Part shown: positions 45,301 to 53,831 of the stretch, one piece after another
How positions within the stretch are numbered: position 1 is the stretch's first letter
Layout of the letters: every line of letters starts with the position of its first letter
From: Bdellovibrio bacteriovorus
GTDB lineage: Bacteria > Bdellovibrionota > Bdellovibrionia > Bdellovibrionales > Bdellovibrionaceae
DNA: 64,000 nucleotides
NCBI RefSeq assembly: GCF_002208115.1
Contig: NZ_CP020946.1
Location: 2,542,001-2,606,000, forward strand
Reading direction: 5' to 3'
Made by a program: the position numbers and the translations under genes
Notes under the pieces: model-generated
What the model was told of the DNA's origin: nothing
Seen by the model: only the letters and a program-made list of their open reading frames with translations
Database searches by the model: none

Positions 45301-45618
45301 GTGAAATATCGGATCTTCTTATCGGCTTTCTTATTTGTTCTGCTGCCGGCCTTTGCACAGGCCGAGTACCGGGTCTTTCTTTTGAAGATCACAAAAAAGA
45401 CCGCCGCCCCCCAGGCACAACAACCCGAGACGCAAGACTTCCGTCTAGTCGAAAGCACGTTGGATCACGTCCAATACCGCTATTACTATCCCGTGGCCGC
45501 CGATGAAGAGGTTACCTACATTGATACCTGGCGCTGTTATGGGCGCACCAGTGATTTCCAACCTCACTGCCCCAACCCGAAAGGCCAGATTCCTGCCGAG
45601 CCCGCCCCGGCACCTTAA
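45301..45618 (+). CDS. Small exported protein, GTG start
   Basis: 105 aa. GTG at 45301 follows AGGAAG and opens a signal peptide (KYRIFLSAFLFVLLPAFAQA). The mature part has two Cys (WRCYGR, PHCPN), many Tyr (YRYYYPV) and a Pro-rich tail. The longer frame from 45220 lacks a ribosome-binding site. Unknown function. Confidence 0.75.
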   Translation: MKYRIFLSAFLFVLLPAFAQAEYRVFLLKITKKTAAPQAQQPETQDFRLVESTLDHVQYRYYYPVAADEEVTYIDTWRCYGRTSDFQPHCPNPKGQIPAEPAPAP

Positions 45619-45649
45619 AACCTGTGTGTCGATTTGATACACTGGTTTC

Positions 45650-46933
45650 ATGTCGTCAATTGACAATTCCACGAGAAAAGCCCAGCAAGCGGATTTGAGT
45701 GAACTTCAAGCCGATCACGCGCGCAAAAAAAAGCAGCTCGTGAAAGAGAACGAAGCACAACTTTCTGATCTCAAGGACTATTATAACGATAAGAAGGCCG
45801 GACTTCAGGAGCAGAATGAAGCCGCCATCAATCACATCCGCAAAAGCCAGCAACAGGCCGCCTCCGAAGCTCATGAGGACCGTCAGCGTCTGACTGAGAA
45901 ATACAATTCCCGCACCCAGGCTATTGCCAAAGGCTATGACGAAAAGCTGACCACCACCCGTCAAAAACGCGCTGAACAGATTGCGCAGGCCCAGACAGAT
46001 TCCCGCGAAAAAGTGGCCAGCATTGAAAAAGACGCCGCCGAACGAGTGGAATACGTGCGCACCAAAAGTGCCGATGACATCAAGGGCGCCAAAGAAAAAT
46101 ACAACAAGGACATGTCCCAACTGAATGAGTTCAGCGATCGACGCCTGGAACAGCAACGCACGCAAAACGATGCCAGCCTGAAAAGCGAAGTTGAGCGCGG
46201 CCGCAACGTGCAGGAGCGCGTGCGTGCACGCAATGAAAAAGAATATGGCGAATTGCGCGAACGCGGCGAAAAAGTTCTGGTTCAGGAAAATGAAAAGCAG
46301 CAAAAACAACTGGCTCGTCAGGACAGTGATTTTGCAAAACGCTATGACCAGCAGCAGACGCAGTGGGAATCCCGCGAACAGAATCTGAACAAACAGTACT
46401 CTTCCCGCCTGCAGGATCAGAAAGTGGCTTATGAAAACCAGCTGGACAACCAGCATGACCGTTTCCAAAGCACTTACATGAAAACCGAGGATGCCAACCG
46501 CGAATCTTTGAACATTCAGAAGAAACGCTATGTGCGTGAACTGGCTGAAACCCGCAAGGACTTTGTAAAAGCCGCCGGCAAATACGCCACCAAAGAAGCC
46601 GATCCGTTTTACAAGGTTGAAGACCGCGGCAGTCAGCTAAAGGAAAATCCGGATTTCTATATTCTGCGTGCCTATGTGCCCGAGCATGAAAAGGATTCCG
46701 TAAAGGTGACGATTCAAAACGATCGCGCCACCGTTTCCGGTCAGCGTTCTTTCAAAGACAAGATTGAGGAAGACGGAAAAAGCGTCAGCAGTTCCAATTT
46801 CCAGACATTCCGTGAAGAGTTTGCTTTCGACAAACCCGTCATCACAGACGGCATGACCCGCCAGCGCGATGGCGACTGGGTTGTCTATCACATTCCTAAA
46901 GGGATTCCGAGCCGCTTTGAGCGAAAGGCTTAA
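45650..46933 (+). CDS. Long coiled-coil protein with C-terminal Hsp20-like domain
   Basis: 427 aa. Residues 1-320 are a nearly unbroken charged coiled coil rich in Glu, Lys, Gln and Arg. Residues 335-425 (DFYILRAYVPEHEKDSVKVTI, NDRATVSGQRSF, FREEFAFDKPV, WVVYHIPKG) have the strand order of an alpha-crystallin/Hsp20 domain. Small heat-shock proteins normally have short N-terminal regions, so this fusion is unusual. It could tether a chaperone to a filament. The 3' end overlaps the convergent LuxR-type gene by 38 nt. Confidence 0.85.
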   Translation: MSSIDNSTRKAQQADLSELQADHARKKKQLVKENEAQLSDLKDYYNDKKAGLQEQNEAAINHIRKSQQQAASEAHEDRQRLTEKYNSRTQAIAKGYDEKLTTTRQKRAEQIAQAQTDSREKVASIEKDAAERVEYVRTKSADDIKGAKEKYNKDMSQLNEFSDRRLEQQRTQNDASLKSEVERGRNVQERVRARNEKEYGELRERGEKVLVQENEKQQKQLARQDSDFAKRYDQQQTQWESREQNLNKQYSSRLQDQKVAYENQLDNQHDRFQSTYMKTEDANRESLNIQKKRYVRELAETRKDFVKAAGKYATKEADPFYKVEDRGSQLKENPDFYILRAYVPEHEKDSVKVTIQNDRATVSGQRSFKDKIEEDGKSVSSSNFQTFREEFAFDKPVITDGMTRQRDGDWVVYHIPKGIPSRFERKA

Positions 46934-47189
46934 GGCTCGTTTGCGCGGCCAGCAGATTTTCCAGGAAATAAGCCGACAACTGATGACGTCCCTCCACTGA
47001 GGCTTTTTTGTAAAGGCTCAGGGCTTGCTGACGAGTTGTCGTTTCAGAAGTGCCCCGCCTGTCCGCGATCTCGCGCAGACTGAGGCCAAGAAGAATCAGG
47101 CTACCCACTTCACATTCAGTTTTAGTTAGTCCCCATTTGTCGAAATGAGTTTGAAAGTAAGCTTGAAATTCTTCAGGATTTTGTTTCAT
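46896..47189 (-). CDS. Small LuxR/GerE-type DNA-binding protein
   Basis: 97 aa. The HTH region LTKTECEVGSLILLGLSLREIADRRGTSETTTRQQALSLYKKA matches the GerE-type HTH (LTxxExEVxxLxxxGxSxxEIA). There is no receiver domain and no PAS or autoinducer domain, so regulation must be by partner or expression level. Target genes unknown. Confidence 0.88.
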   Translation of the reverse strand: MKQNPEEFQAYFQTHFDKWGLTKTECEVGSLILLGLSLREIADRRGTSETTTRQQALSLYKKASVEGRHQLSAYFLENLLAAQTSLKPFAQSGSESL

Positions 47190-47297
47190 ATCCGAAATTT
47201 AATCGGAATTTGTTTAAACTGTCATCATACAGAAGTACGCAGTAAGAAAATATTCTTCCCCGGGTGGAGAAAAAGAACTCTCCGGAACGGGTGTTCC

Positions 47298-47528
47298 TTA
47301 GACTTTCATCAAATAACGAACTTCACGCATTACAAACGCCAGACGAGTTTGCAGATCCTGAAGCATCTCAAGATTGGCGTGCAACTGAGCCAAAGCATCC
47401 ACTTCCACAACAGGTTTGTCGGCCATCTCGTGGTAAGCTTTGTGAGCCACAGGAGAAAAGGATTCAACAACAGACTCGGTCACCACCGCTTCAACTTGTG
47501 CGTTTTTATCCAAAGTGATCACTCTCAT
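47298..47528 (-). CDS. Small protein, unknown
   Basis: 76 aa. AGGAGAACAAG precedes ATG 47528. Mostly helical: a VVTESVVESF stretch and a C-terminal amphipathic helix (QLHANLEMLQDLQTRLAFVMREV). No signal or family recognised. It stands alone with about 110 bp on each side. Confidence 0.68.
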   Translation of the reverse strand: MRVITLDKNAQVEAVVTESVVESFSPVAHKAYHEMADKPVVEVDALAQLHANLEMLQDLQTRLAFVMREVRYLMKV

Positions 47529-47636
47529 CTTGTTCTCCTTCACCTGCGTTCTCAGGCGCGAAATCAAAGTCTAGTTAGCTTTTTTCAGTTCCAACAACTT
47601 AAATAAACTTACATGGACATTTTACACTGCTAGGCG

Positions 47637-48278
47637 CTAGTACTCGCACTGCAGGGCTGAGCTGTCTGTCTCTGCCAGCACCACTCGGTCATCACCGCTG
47701 GACAGATAGGTCGCCATCACGGAACCCGCGCCATCCTTGTGTTTCAGGCCGAGCACGTGACCCATTTCATGAAGCACCAAAGCCTCAATATTCACCGGGC
47801 CGGAGCTTTTGCGGGACGGATTCACCGCCGTCGTCAAAGTGGCACCATTCCAATAGAAATTAAAGTCATAGCCGTTCAAACGGATGTCGGCTTCCTTAAT
47901 AAGGTCCCCGATCCAGTAAACACTTGTTCGCCCCTGTTCCGAAGCGCGGTTGCTTTCCCAGGCATCCATCAAATAGATGATATTCTGCCCGTCTTTGTGA
48001 GGAACGATCGGTCCGCTATAACGTGGATATTGAATGATATTGATCAGTTTGCGTCCGGCGGTGCGTTCCCAGGTTTCTGCTGCTCGCATGATTGCTGGCA
48101 CCATGGAATCCGGAATCGAGGTATGCAGTTGCATGGTCACTGGAGCATCGCTTTTCCAGGAGATTCGTTCGCCATACACGTTTTGCACGAAACCACAGTC
48201 TTCCTGGGATTTCGGCGCGCAGGCTTGAACAACTAATGCTATTGATAGGACCAACGCGGTCCCAAGCCACTTCCACAT
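47637..48278 (-). CDS. Matrixin-like zinc metalloprotease lipoprotein
   Basis: 213 aa. Lipobox VQAC near residue 20 and a metzincin zinc motif HEMGHVLGLKH followed by a Met-turn candidate GSVM, as in M10 peptidases. The domain is short (about 190 residues) and no propeptide Cys switch is visible. Surface-anchored protease, plausible for prey digestion. Confidence 0.88.
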   Translation of the reverse strand: MWKWLGTALVLSIALVVQACAPKSQEDCGFVQNVYGERISWKSDAPVTMQLHTSIPDSMVPAIMRAAETWERTAGRKLINIIQYPRYSGPIVPHKDGQNIIYLMDAWESNRASEQGRTSVYWIGDLIKEADIRLNGYDFNFYWNGATLTTAVNPSRKSSGPVNIEALVLHEMGHVLGLKHKDGAGSVMATYLSSGDDRVVLAETDSSALQCEY

Positions 48279-48773
48279 GAGAGCGACCTCCTCTGCCTTG
48301 GTGTATTACAAGGAAAGGGCCACCTTGGCCCGCGCGAATGTTTTGTCCTAACTGATTGCTTTTATTGGTCTATTCAAGGGCCTCGTGATTCAGCCCTAAA
48401 ACCGCCCAGCGCCAAGGAAAAGCCGTCAGGTTTAGCGACAGCCCCTTAAAATCGCCCTAAGTAATTGATTTTACATGAGGTTTTACGTGTAAAAGCTTTG
48501 AACACCCCTTCGCCGCAAAGTGTGGTGCAAAAGGATCCCAAACAAACTGGCCCGCCGATTGCTTTAGTAGGAAGTATGTCTCAAATAGAGACAATCGGAC
48601 CCCACCCCAATCGGGGAAACCTTAGCGGTCCACACAACACATCCCACATCCTACCTTCCCTGGTGGTGAGCTGAAGAAAAGCTCCTCCCGCCAGCCGCGC
48701 GCGCGACGTTCAATCCTTGGAAAAAGACCGCAATTTTGATAAGTAAAAACCTTTCAACCAGAAAGGTCCCCTC
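48279..48773. other. Long gene-free region before icd
   Basis: 495 bp without a convincing gene. It holds GGGCC ACCTT GGCCC near 48315, a TTTTACA ... TGTAAAA inverted pair (48469-48494), the structured block at 48555-48631 and the icd ribosome-binding site AGAAAGG. I see no riboswitch I can name; GEMM c-di-GMP core motifs were not found. Confidence 0.6.
48555..48631 (+). ncRNA. Candidate structured RNA element
   Basis: Nested pairings: CCGATTG (48555-48561) with CAATCGG (48592-48598); within it GTCTC-AAATA-GAGAC (48578-48592), competing at one base; then GGACC (48597-48601) with GGTCC (48627-48631) enclosing CCCC-AATC-GGGG (48605-48616). Several stems in 77 nt of an oversized intergenic gap suggest an RNA leader or sRNA, or a DNA element. 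Strand and function are unproved. Confidence 0.4.
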
Positions 48774-49775
48774 ATGATGAAACTGACAGTGATTCCCGGC
48801 GATGGTATCGGCCCAGAGATTATGACTCAGGTCGTTCGCGTTCTTAAACACGTACACGCTCCTTTCGAATACGAAGAGCATCAGGCCGGTGAAGTGGCCC
48901 TGAACTCTGTGGGCGAACTTTTGCCTCAGACCACCATTGACTCCATCAACAAAACCAAGCTGGCAATCAAAGGCCCGACAACCACTCCAGTGGGTGGCGG
49001 TCATAAATCCATCAACGTGACCATGAGACAAAAGTTCGATCTGTACGCCAACGTGCGCCCAGTTCGTTCTTTGCCTGGTGTTCACTGTGTTTGTTCTGAC
49101 GTGGATTTGACCATCGTGCGCGAAAACACCGAAGACCTTTATGCGGGCATCGAACGCATGGTCGATGAGGACACTGCTGAAAGCATCAAGCGCATCACCC
49201 GCAAAGGTTCTGAGCGCATTGCCCGTTATGCTTACGATCTGGCTCAGAAAACCGGCAAGCCTCGCATGGCGATCGTGCACAAGGCCAACATCATGAAGCT
49301 TTCCGACGGTCTGTTCCTGAAAGTGGCACAGGAAGTGGGCTGGCAGTATCCAACCATCACCACCAAAGACGTTATCGTTGATAATGCCTGCATGCAGTTG
49401 GTGACCAAACCTCAGCAGTTTGACGTGATCGTGACTGAAAACCTTTACGGCGACATTCTTTCGGACCTGTGCGCGGGTCTGGTGGGCGGTCTGGGTGTGG
49501 TTCCAGGCGCAAACATCGGCGCAAATCACGCGATCTTTGAAGCGGTTCACGGTTCTGCTCCGGATATCGCAGGTCAAAACAAAGCCAATCCAACAGCCTT
49601 GCTGCAATCTGCAGTGATGATGCTTCAGCACGTGGGCGAAAACGCCAAAGCCGATGCGATCATGAAGGCCTTGATTGCCGCACTTTCTGACGTCAACGCA
49701 AGAACTGGTGACTTGGGTGGTAAAGGCACAACAGTGTCCTTCACCGACGCCATCATCCAGCGCCTGGGTCACTAA
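48774..49775 (+). CDS. icd: Isocitrate dehydrogenase, NAD-dependent type
   Basis: 333 aa. Oxidative decarboxylation of isocitrate in the TCA cycle. Family motifs are VIPGDGIGPEIM, the substrate loop VRENTEDLYAG, and NLYGDILSDLCAGLVGGLGVVP. Length and sequence fit the short NAD-type or isopropylmalate-dehydrogenase-like group, related to mitochondrial IDH3, rather than the 416-aa NADP enzyme. Coenzyme assignment is inference. It heads a four-gene plus-strand run. Confidence 0.9.
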   Translation: MMKLTVIPGDGIGPEIMTQVVRVLKHVHAPFEYEEHQAGEVALNSVGELLPQTTIDSINKTKLAIKGPTTTPVGGGHKSINVTMRQKFDLYANVRPVRSLPGVHCVCSDVDLTIVRENTEDLYAGIERMVDEDTAESIKRITRKGSERIARYAYDLAQKTGKPRMAIVHKANIMKLSDGLFLKVAQEVGWQYPTITTKDVIVDNACMQLVTKPQQFDVIVTENLYGDILSDLCAGLVGGLGVVPGANIGANHAIFEAVHGSAPDIAGQNKANPTALLQSAVMMLQHVGENAKADAIMKALIAALSDVNARTGDLGGKGTTVSFTDAIIQRLGH

Positions 49776-49777
49776 TT

Positions 49778-50503
49778 ATGACAAAGCCACTGATGATCTC
49801 TCCGGTTCGCACAGCGATCTTCCATCAAGGTGGGGATCTGGTGGATTTCATCCTGGCTCATGTCGAAAAATCCCAATGGCAGGAAGGAGTCCTTCTTGCC
49901 ATCACCTCCAAAGTGATCTCTCTGGCGGAAAACCGCCTGGTTCCTTTAAACAGCATCGACAAAAAAGACCTGATCCGCCGCGAGGCTGATCACTACCTGG
50001 GTGAAATCGGTCACGGCGTGTCCTTGACGATCAAAGAAGGTCTGCTGTTGCCTGCGGCCGGGATTGATGAATCCAATTCTGAAAACGGCGACTATATCCT
50101 GTACCCGCAGGATCCCTATCTTTCTGCGGAAAAACTGCGCCGGTCCCTTTGCGAGCGCACAGGACTTAAAAACCTGGGTATCATCGTAACGGATTCCCAC
50201 ACCAGTCCTTTGCGCAACGGTGTGACCGGTATTGCCCTGTCCTTTGCAGGCTTTGATCCAGTTCGCAATATGGTGGGTGAAAAGGACATCTTTGGCCGTG
50301 AACTGAAGATGACCAAGATCAATCTCGCCGACAGTCTGGCTGTCTCGGCAGTTTTGATGATGGGTGAAGCGGCGGAACGCTGTCCGCTGGCCCTGATCCT
50401 GAATGCACCGGTGACTTTCAATGAAAATCCCCGACGTGAGGATCTGCAGTTTGCTCCCGAAGACGACATGTACCTGCCTCTTTACAAACATCTCATGAAG
50501 TAG
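49778..50503 (+). CDS. CofE-like gamma-glutamyl ligase family protein
   Basis: 241 aa, matching the F420-0:gamma-glutamyl ligase fold: AITSKVISLAENR near residue 42, IIVTDSHTSPLRNGVTGIALSFAGFDPVRNM, GEKDIFGRELKMTKINLADSLA and GEAAERCPLALI. In F420 producers CofE adds glutamate; many bacteria without F420 keep a relative of unknown substrate. It starts 2 nt after icd. F420 genes are not seen nearby. Confidence 0.86.
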   Translation: MTKPLMISPVRTAIFHQGGDLVDFILAHVEKSQWQEGVLLAITSKVISLAENRLVPLNSIDKKDLIRREADHYLGEIGHGVSLTIKEGLLLPAAGIDESNSENGDYILYPQDPYLSAEKLRRSLCERTGLKNLGIIVTDSHTSPLRNGVTGIALSFAGFDPVRNMVGEKDIFGRELKMTKINLADSLAVSAVLMMGEAAERCPLALILNAPVTFNENPRREDLQFAPEDDMYLPLYKHLMK

Positions 50504-50542
50504 AGTTTGCCTGATCCCGGTTTTAAACTTAACATTGGTTAC

Positions 50543-51007
50543 ATGAAATCAATGTGTTTGCTTCTTGGATTCTGCCTGCTGATGTCTGCCTGTGCCACCA
50601 ACCAAAAAAGCCGTCTGGCTGCCACCGGAATCGGTATCGGTGTGGGGGCTGCGATTGGTGCTGCCACCGCCCCTGAAGATGAACGTCCTGAACTGCATGC
50701 CCTGTACTGGGGTGGCATTCTGGGGGTCGTTTCTGCTGTGGCTGCCAATTACTATTATAACGACGAAAAAGACATGGAACTGATGCGCCTGGAAACTGAA
50801 AAAATGAAGGCTCAGTTGGATTTCTTCCAGAATGGCCCTGCCACTTTGCTGAAAGAAACCACTGGCAAAGCGGACAAAAAATACTTCCAAAGCGGCAAAG
50901 CCAAAATCAAACTTTACAAAATTGACCAGTGGGTTGATGAAGGCCCGAACAAAAAATACCACCGCGATCAGATGATAGAAATTCTGCCTTTGGAAAAAGG
51001 TGAATAA
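50543..51007 (+). CDS. Lipoprotein with a Gly-rich membrane-like segment
   Basis: 154 aa. Lipobox MSAC in MKSMCLLLGFCLLMSAC, then a Gly/Ala helix (TGIGIGVGAAIGAATA), a second hydrophobic helix (YWGGILGVVSAVAAN) and a charged C-terminal half. ATG 50543 gives the lipobox and is preferred to 50507. Its TAA shares one base with the next ATG. Function unknown; the pairing suggests an envelope complex. Confidence 0.8.
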   Translation: MKSMCLLLGFCLLMSACATNQKSRLAATGIGIGVGAAIGAATAPEDERPELHALYWGGILGVVSAVAANYYYNDEKDMELMRLETEKMKAQLDFFQNGPATLLKETTGKADKKYFQSGKAKIKLYKIDQWVDEGPNKKYHRDQMIEILPLEKGE

Positions 51008-51912
51008 TGAAAACGCGGGTTTTGTCGGTCCTGCTGGCAGCGTCGGTGATTTGGGCTTCGGTCGTCACTTACCTGTACTGGCAGCTTAAGAACAATCCGC
51101 GTGTGGTCGCCGTGACCATTGATGCCGGGAAAGAATCCCTGCAAAACATCCAGATGGGCGAAATGGAGCGCATGACCTTCCTGCGCCAGTATCTGGAGCG
51201 TTTCTTTAACTATGACTCCAACAACTTCTGGCAGTCGCAAACCTCGCTGGCATTTTTGATGGCGCCCAAGCTGGGTGAAGAGCGCATCCGCGAAGTCAGC
51301 CGCCTGCGTGAAAAAGTGCAGCAGAAAAACATGTCCCAGATCGGACGCCTGATCAGCTTAAAGCTTCTTTCCGATGGCAGCTATAAGGCCCTGCTGCAAC
51401 TTCAAATCACCGAAGACACACAAAAGAACCAACTGTTCGCCACCACACAAATCCGTCTGAACACCACCGAGCGCAGCCTGGAAAACCCCTGGGGTCTGGT
51501 GGTCAGTGAAATGAAGTTCACCGGCACAACTCCGCAGGAACCGGCATTCCCCGCCCAGGTGTTCGCAAGTCATCAGAATCCGACATTGCTGACTTTCCCG
51601 TGTGCCATTGAAAATATTGAAAATCCGCGCGAGCAGGATCTGAAAATCAAGATCACCACCCTGAATATCAGCGAACTGCAAATCACGACGGCCAAATCCT
51701 TCAGTGGCACGGCAGCTTTGATCGCGATTTGCAAGGACCGCGAGTTCAAGTTTGAAATCAGTGCTGATGGCAAAGAGCGCGATCTGTTTGCCGCCTTCCC
51801 AGCCGCTGCTGGCAGCGAGCGCCGTCGCGAGACGGCCCCGGTCAAAGCCAAGAAAAAAGACATCTATGAAAAGACCATCGAAAACGTTCTGGGAATTGAG
51901 ATCGACAACTAG
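51007..51912 (+). CDS. VirB8/TraE-like membrane protein
   Basis: 301 aa. Short cytoplasmic start, one membrane helix (VLSVLLAASVIWASVVTYLYW), then a periplasmic domain. The segment MTFLRQYLERFFNYDSNNFWQS ... LMAPKLGEER ... IRLNTTERSLENPWGLVVSEMKF has the order of TraE/VirB8 scaffold proteins of type IV secretion and conjugation. A C-terminal extension of about 100 residues may be a second beta domain. No other conjugation gene is in the window. Assignment is by pattern only. Confidence 0.7.
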   Translation: MKTRVLSVLLAASVIWASVVTYLYWQLKNNPRVVAVTIDAGKESLQNIQMGEMERMTFLRQYLERFFNYDSNNFWQSQTSLAFLMAPKLGEERIREVSRLREKVQQKNMSQIGRLISLKLLSDGSYKALLQLQITEDTQKNQLFATTQIRLNTTERSLENPWGLVVSEMKFTGTTPQEPAFPAQVFASHQNPTLLTFPCAIENIENPREQDLKIKITTLNISELQITTAKSFSGTAALIAICKDREFKFEISADGKERDLFAAFPAAAGSERRRETAPVKAKKKDIYEKTIENVLGIEIDN

Positions 51913-52574
51913 ACCGTCTTCATGTCACTGCGCTTAAGGGCATCATTCAACAACGCCTGATCGATGCCCACCATCACCCCGATTTTTGGATCTTTCGCTT
52001 CACAGACAAAATAGGCCGGCACCGGCAGCGTTCGGCGCTTTCCTTTCAGGTCATACCAGTCATCATCTTTTTGGATCTGACGGTCGCCTTCCTCTGTGGT
52101 GAAGGGCCAGATGTCGGCATCAAAGAATTCCCCCACAAACAACGACTGCCCCTGCGGCCCTTCCGCTTCACCTTCCACGAAATAGCGGGAAAGCTTGCGG
52201 CTGTCGCCCGCAACGTAATTAAATGACGTCAGCTTCCCGACAACAAAGCATCCACTTTCCGGGTGACGCAAAAATTTTCTTAATACGTCCAGACGTCGTT
52301 CCCGCAAAAACACGCGGGAACCAAAAACAAAAGTCCCCGCCAAAAGCAACATCGCCAGTGCACTGCCCACGGAGGACCACATCGGAAGCTGATGGGAATA
52401 AGCCATTTGCAAGAAGAAACCGGCAAGCCCCAGGCTGATCAGGGCACATGCGGCGAAAACAAAGATCATCAAAAAGCCCGGAAGCCCGCGATGCCTTGCC
52501 AGTCTTTGCAGGCGTTCGCGGTTCTTCAGGTCCTGTTCATTTTTTACAACCAGATATTTCCATGAGCGGTACAT
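51909..52574 (-). CDS. Membrane protein downstream of the histidine kinase
   Basis: 221 aa. Two membrane helices near residues 33-55 and 66-87, then a beta-rich soluble domain (VVGKLTSFNYVAGDSRKLSRYFVEGE). No family recognised. It starts 3 nt after the kinase stop, so it is cotranscribed, and its stop overlaps the convergent VirB8-like gene by 4 nt. Confidence 0.78.
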   Translation of the reverse strand: MYRSWKYLVVKNEQDLKNRERLQRLARHRGLPGFLMIFVFAACALISLGLAGFFLQMAYSHQLPMWSSVGSALAMLLLAGTFVFGSRVFLRERRLDVLRKFLRHPESGCFVVGKLTSFNYVAGDSRKLSRYFVEGEAEGPQGQSLFVGEFFDADIWPFTTEEGDRQIQKDDDWYDLKGKRRTLPVPAYFVCEAKDPKIGVMVGIDQALLNDALKRSDMKTV

Positions 52575-52577
52575 GGA

Positions 52578-53831
52578 TTAAGGATGATGAGTCGCCACCG
52601 CGCGGTCAAGCCCCGCCTCGACCGGCTTGGGGAATCGCAGAACCACCTGAGTCCCCACACCGACGCGGGAACGAATCTGCAGGTCACCGCCCACCGATTC
52701 CAGAGTTTTCTTGGCATCATACAGACCCAAACCGTTGCCGTTGTCTTTGCCGTAGCTCACGCCCTCTTGCGCCAGTTTTGGCAAAATGTCCTCAGGGATA
52801 CCGCTGCCATTATCCATAATCTGAAGCAGCCAGTGATCCTGACGCTCCATCAAAGTCAGATTGATCGAAGCCTCTGATTCCGGCAGCGCTTCCAGGGCAT
52901 TGTTCAGCAGATTGCTGACCACACGCTGGATTTTCACTGATTCCAGATTCACCTTCACCGCATCAGAATGAATGTGTTTATGCCATGTGAAGTTCACCGC
53001 AGGGTGTGAGAAACGATACTCTTTCAACAAAGAATCCATCAAATCCGTCAAATCAGGTTGCACGGTCTTCACAACCGGCAAGCTGCTTTGCGTATTTTGC
53101 TTGCGACCCTTCGCCAGCAGATCTTCGGCGATGCCTTTGATACGGGCTACGGCGTGATCAAACAGCTCTTTCTTTTCTGTGCTCATATCATGGGACAACT
53201 GACTTAAAGTGGTCAATGCCATCAACGGACCACGGATATCATGGGCCACCTGGAGGAGACTTAAAGTGGTCAATGCCATCAACGGACCACGGATATCATG
53301 GGCCACCTGGCGGGAAATTTCTGAGATTTCTTTGTTGCGAGCAAGTTCAGATTCAAGTTTTTGTTCGTGCAGACGCGCCAAAAATTCACGACGATAGCCG
53401 AACCCCAACAGAATCAAACCCAATACCACACCCAACATAAACACCGGTGAAGTCAGAGCTTTAACCGCCAACTCGGATAGACCGAAGCACACCGCCATTT
53501 TACCGGCTGGCAAAGAGTTCAGGGTGATTGGCACTTCCGTGGAAATCAGGCACTGCAGGGATTCAGGGTTCTGAACTTCGCTTTTTACAACGGCCGTGTG
53601 GACTTCTTTAAGCTGTTTCAGAATTTTATTTTGCAATGTTGGGTCGCCCTGGAAAAGTTTAGCGCGGGCAATATCGTCTTCCCAAATCCCGACGTATTGA
53701 CGAACAGAATCCTGGGCGCGGTGAACTTCGTAGCCGAAACTAAGTACGGCGACCACCAGACTTACGATCGCAAAGACCGACAGCCATTTCACGGGGATCT
53801 CATTTTGAGACGAAGATCTTGTGTTTTCCAT
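52578..53831 (-). CDS. Sensor histidine kinase with a duplicated phosphoacceptor box
   Basis: 417 aa. Membrane helix near 16-35, a periplasmic domain of about 90 residues with two Cys, a second helix near 129-145, then the DHp domain. The H-box VAHDIRGPLMALTTLS occurs twice, with candidate phosphorylated His178 and His197, exactly 19 residues apart. The ATPase domain is intact: VSNLLNNALEALP (N box), DNGSGIP (G1) and GNGLGLYDAKK (G2). No response regulator is adjacent. A 19-residue insert in a dimerisation helix would shift the coiled-coil register by about 100 degrees, so activity may be altered. Confidence 0.92.
   Translation of the reverse strand: MENTRSSSQNEIPVKWLSVFAIVSLVVAVLSFGYEVHRAQDSVRQYVGIWEDDIARAKLFQGDPTLQNKILKQLKEVHTAVVKSEVQNPESLQCLISTEVPITLNSLPAGKMAVCFGLSELAVKALTSPVFMLGVVLGLILLGFGYRREFLARLHEQKLESELARNKEISEISRQVAHDIRGPLMALTTLSLLQVAHDIRGPLMALTTLSQLSHDMSTEKKELFDHAVARIKGIAEDLLAKGRKQNTQSSLPVVKTVQPDLTDLMDSLLKEYRFSHPAVNFTWHKHIHSDAVKVNLESVKIQRVVSNLLNNALEALPESEASINLTLMERQDHWLLQIMDNGSGIPEDILPKLAQEGVSYGKDNGNGLGLYDAKKTLESVGGDLQIRSRVGVGTQVVLRFPKPVEAGLDRAVATHHP
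53201..53310. repeat. In-frame tandem duplication inside the kinase gene
   Basis: 53201-53253 and 53258-53310 are identical over 53 bases with a 57-bp period, so the unit is exactly 19 codons. The four bases between are not identical, placing the boundary. Perfect identity means a recent event, or one kept by selection or recombination. Confidence 0.93.

Noticed and set aside
48465-48674. 69-codon open frame in the icd upstream gap
   Set aside because: No ribosome-binding site, odd composition, and it covers the structured block.
48279-48773. c-di-GMP (GEMM) riboswitch or other named RNA before icd
   Set aside because: I looked for the GEMM core motifs and for tmRNA, SRP, 6S and RNase P signatures and found none; the element is reported only as an unnamed candidate.
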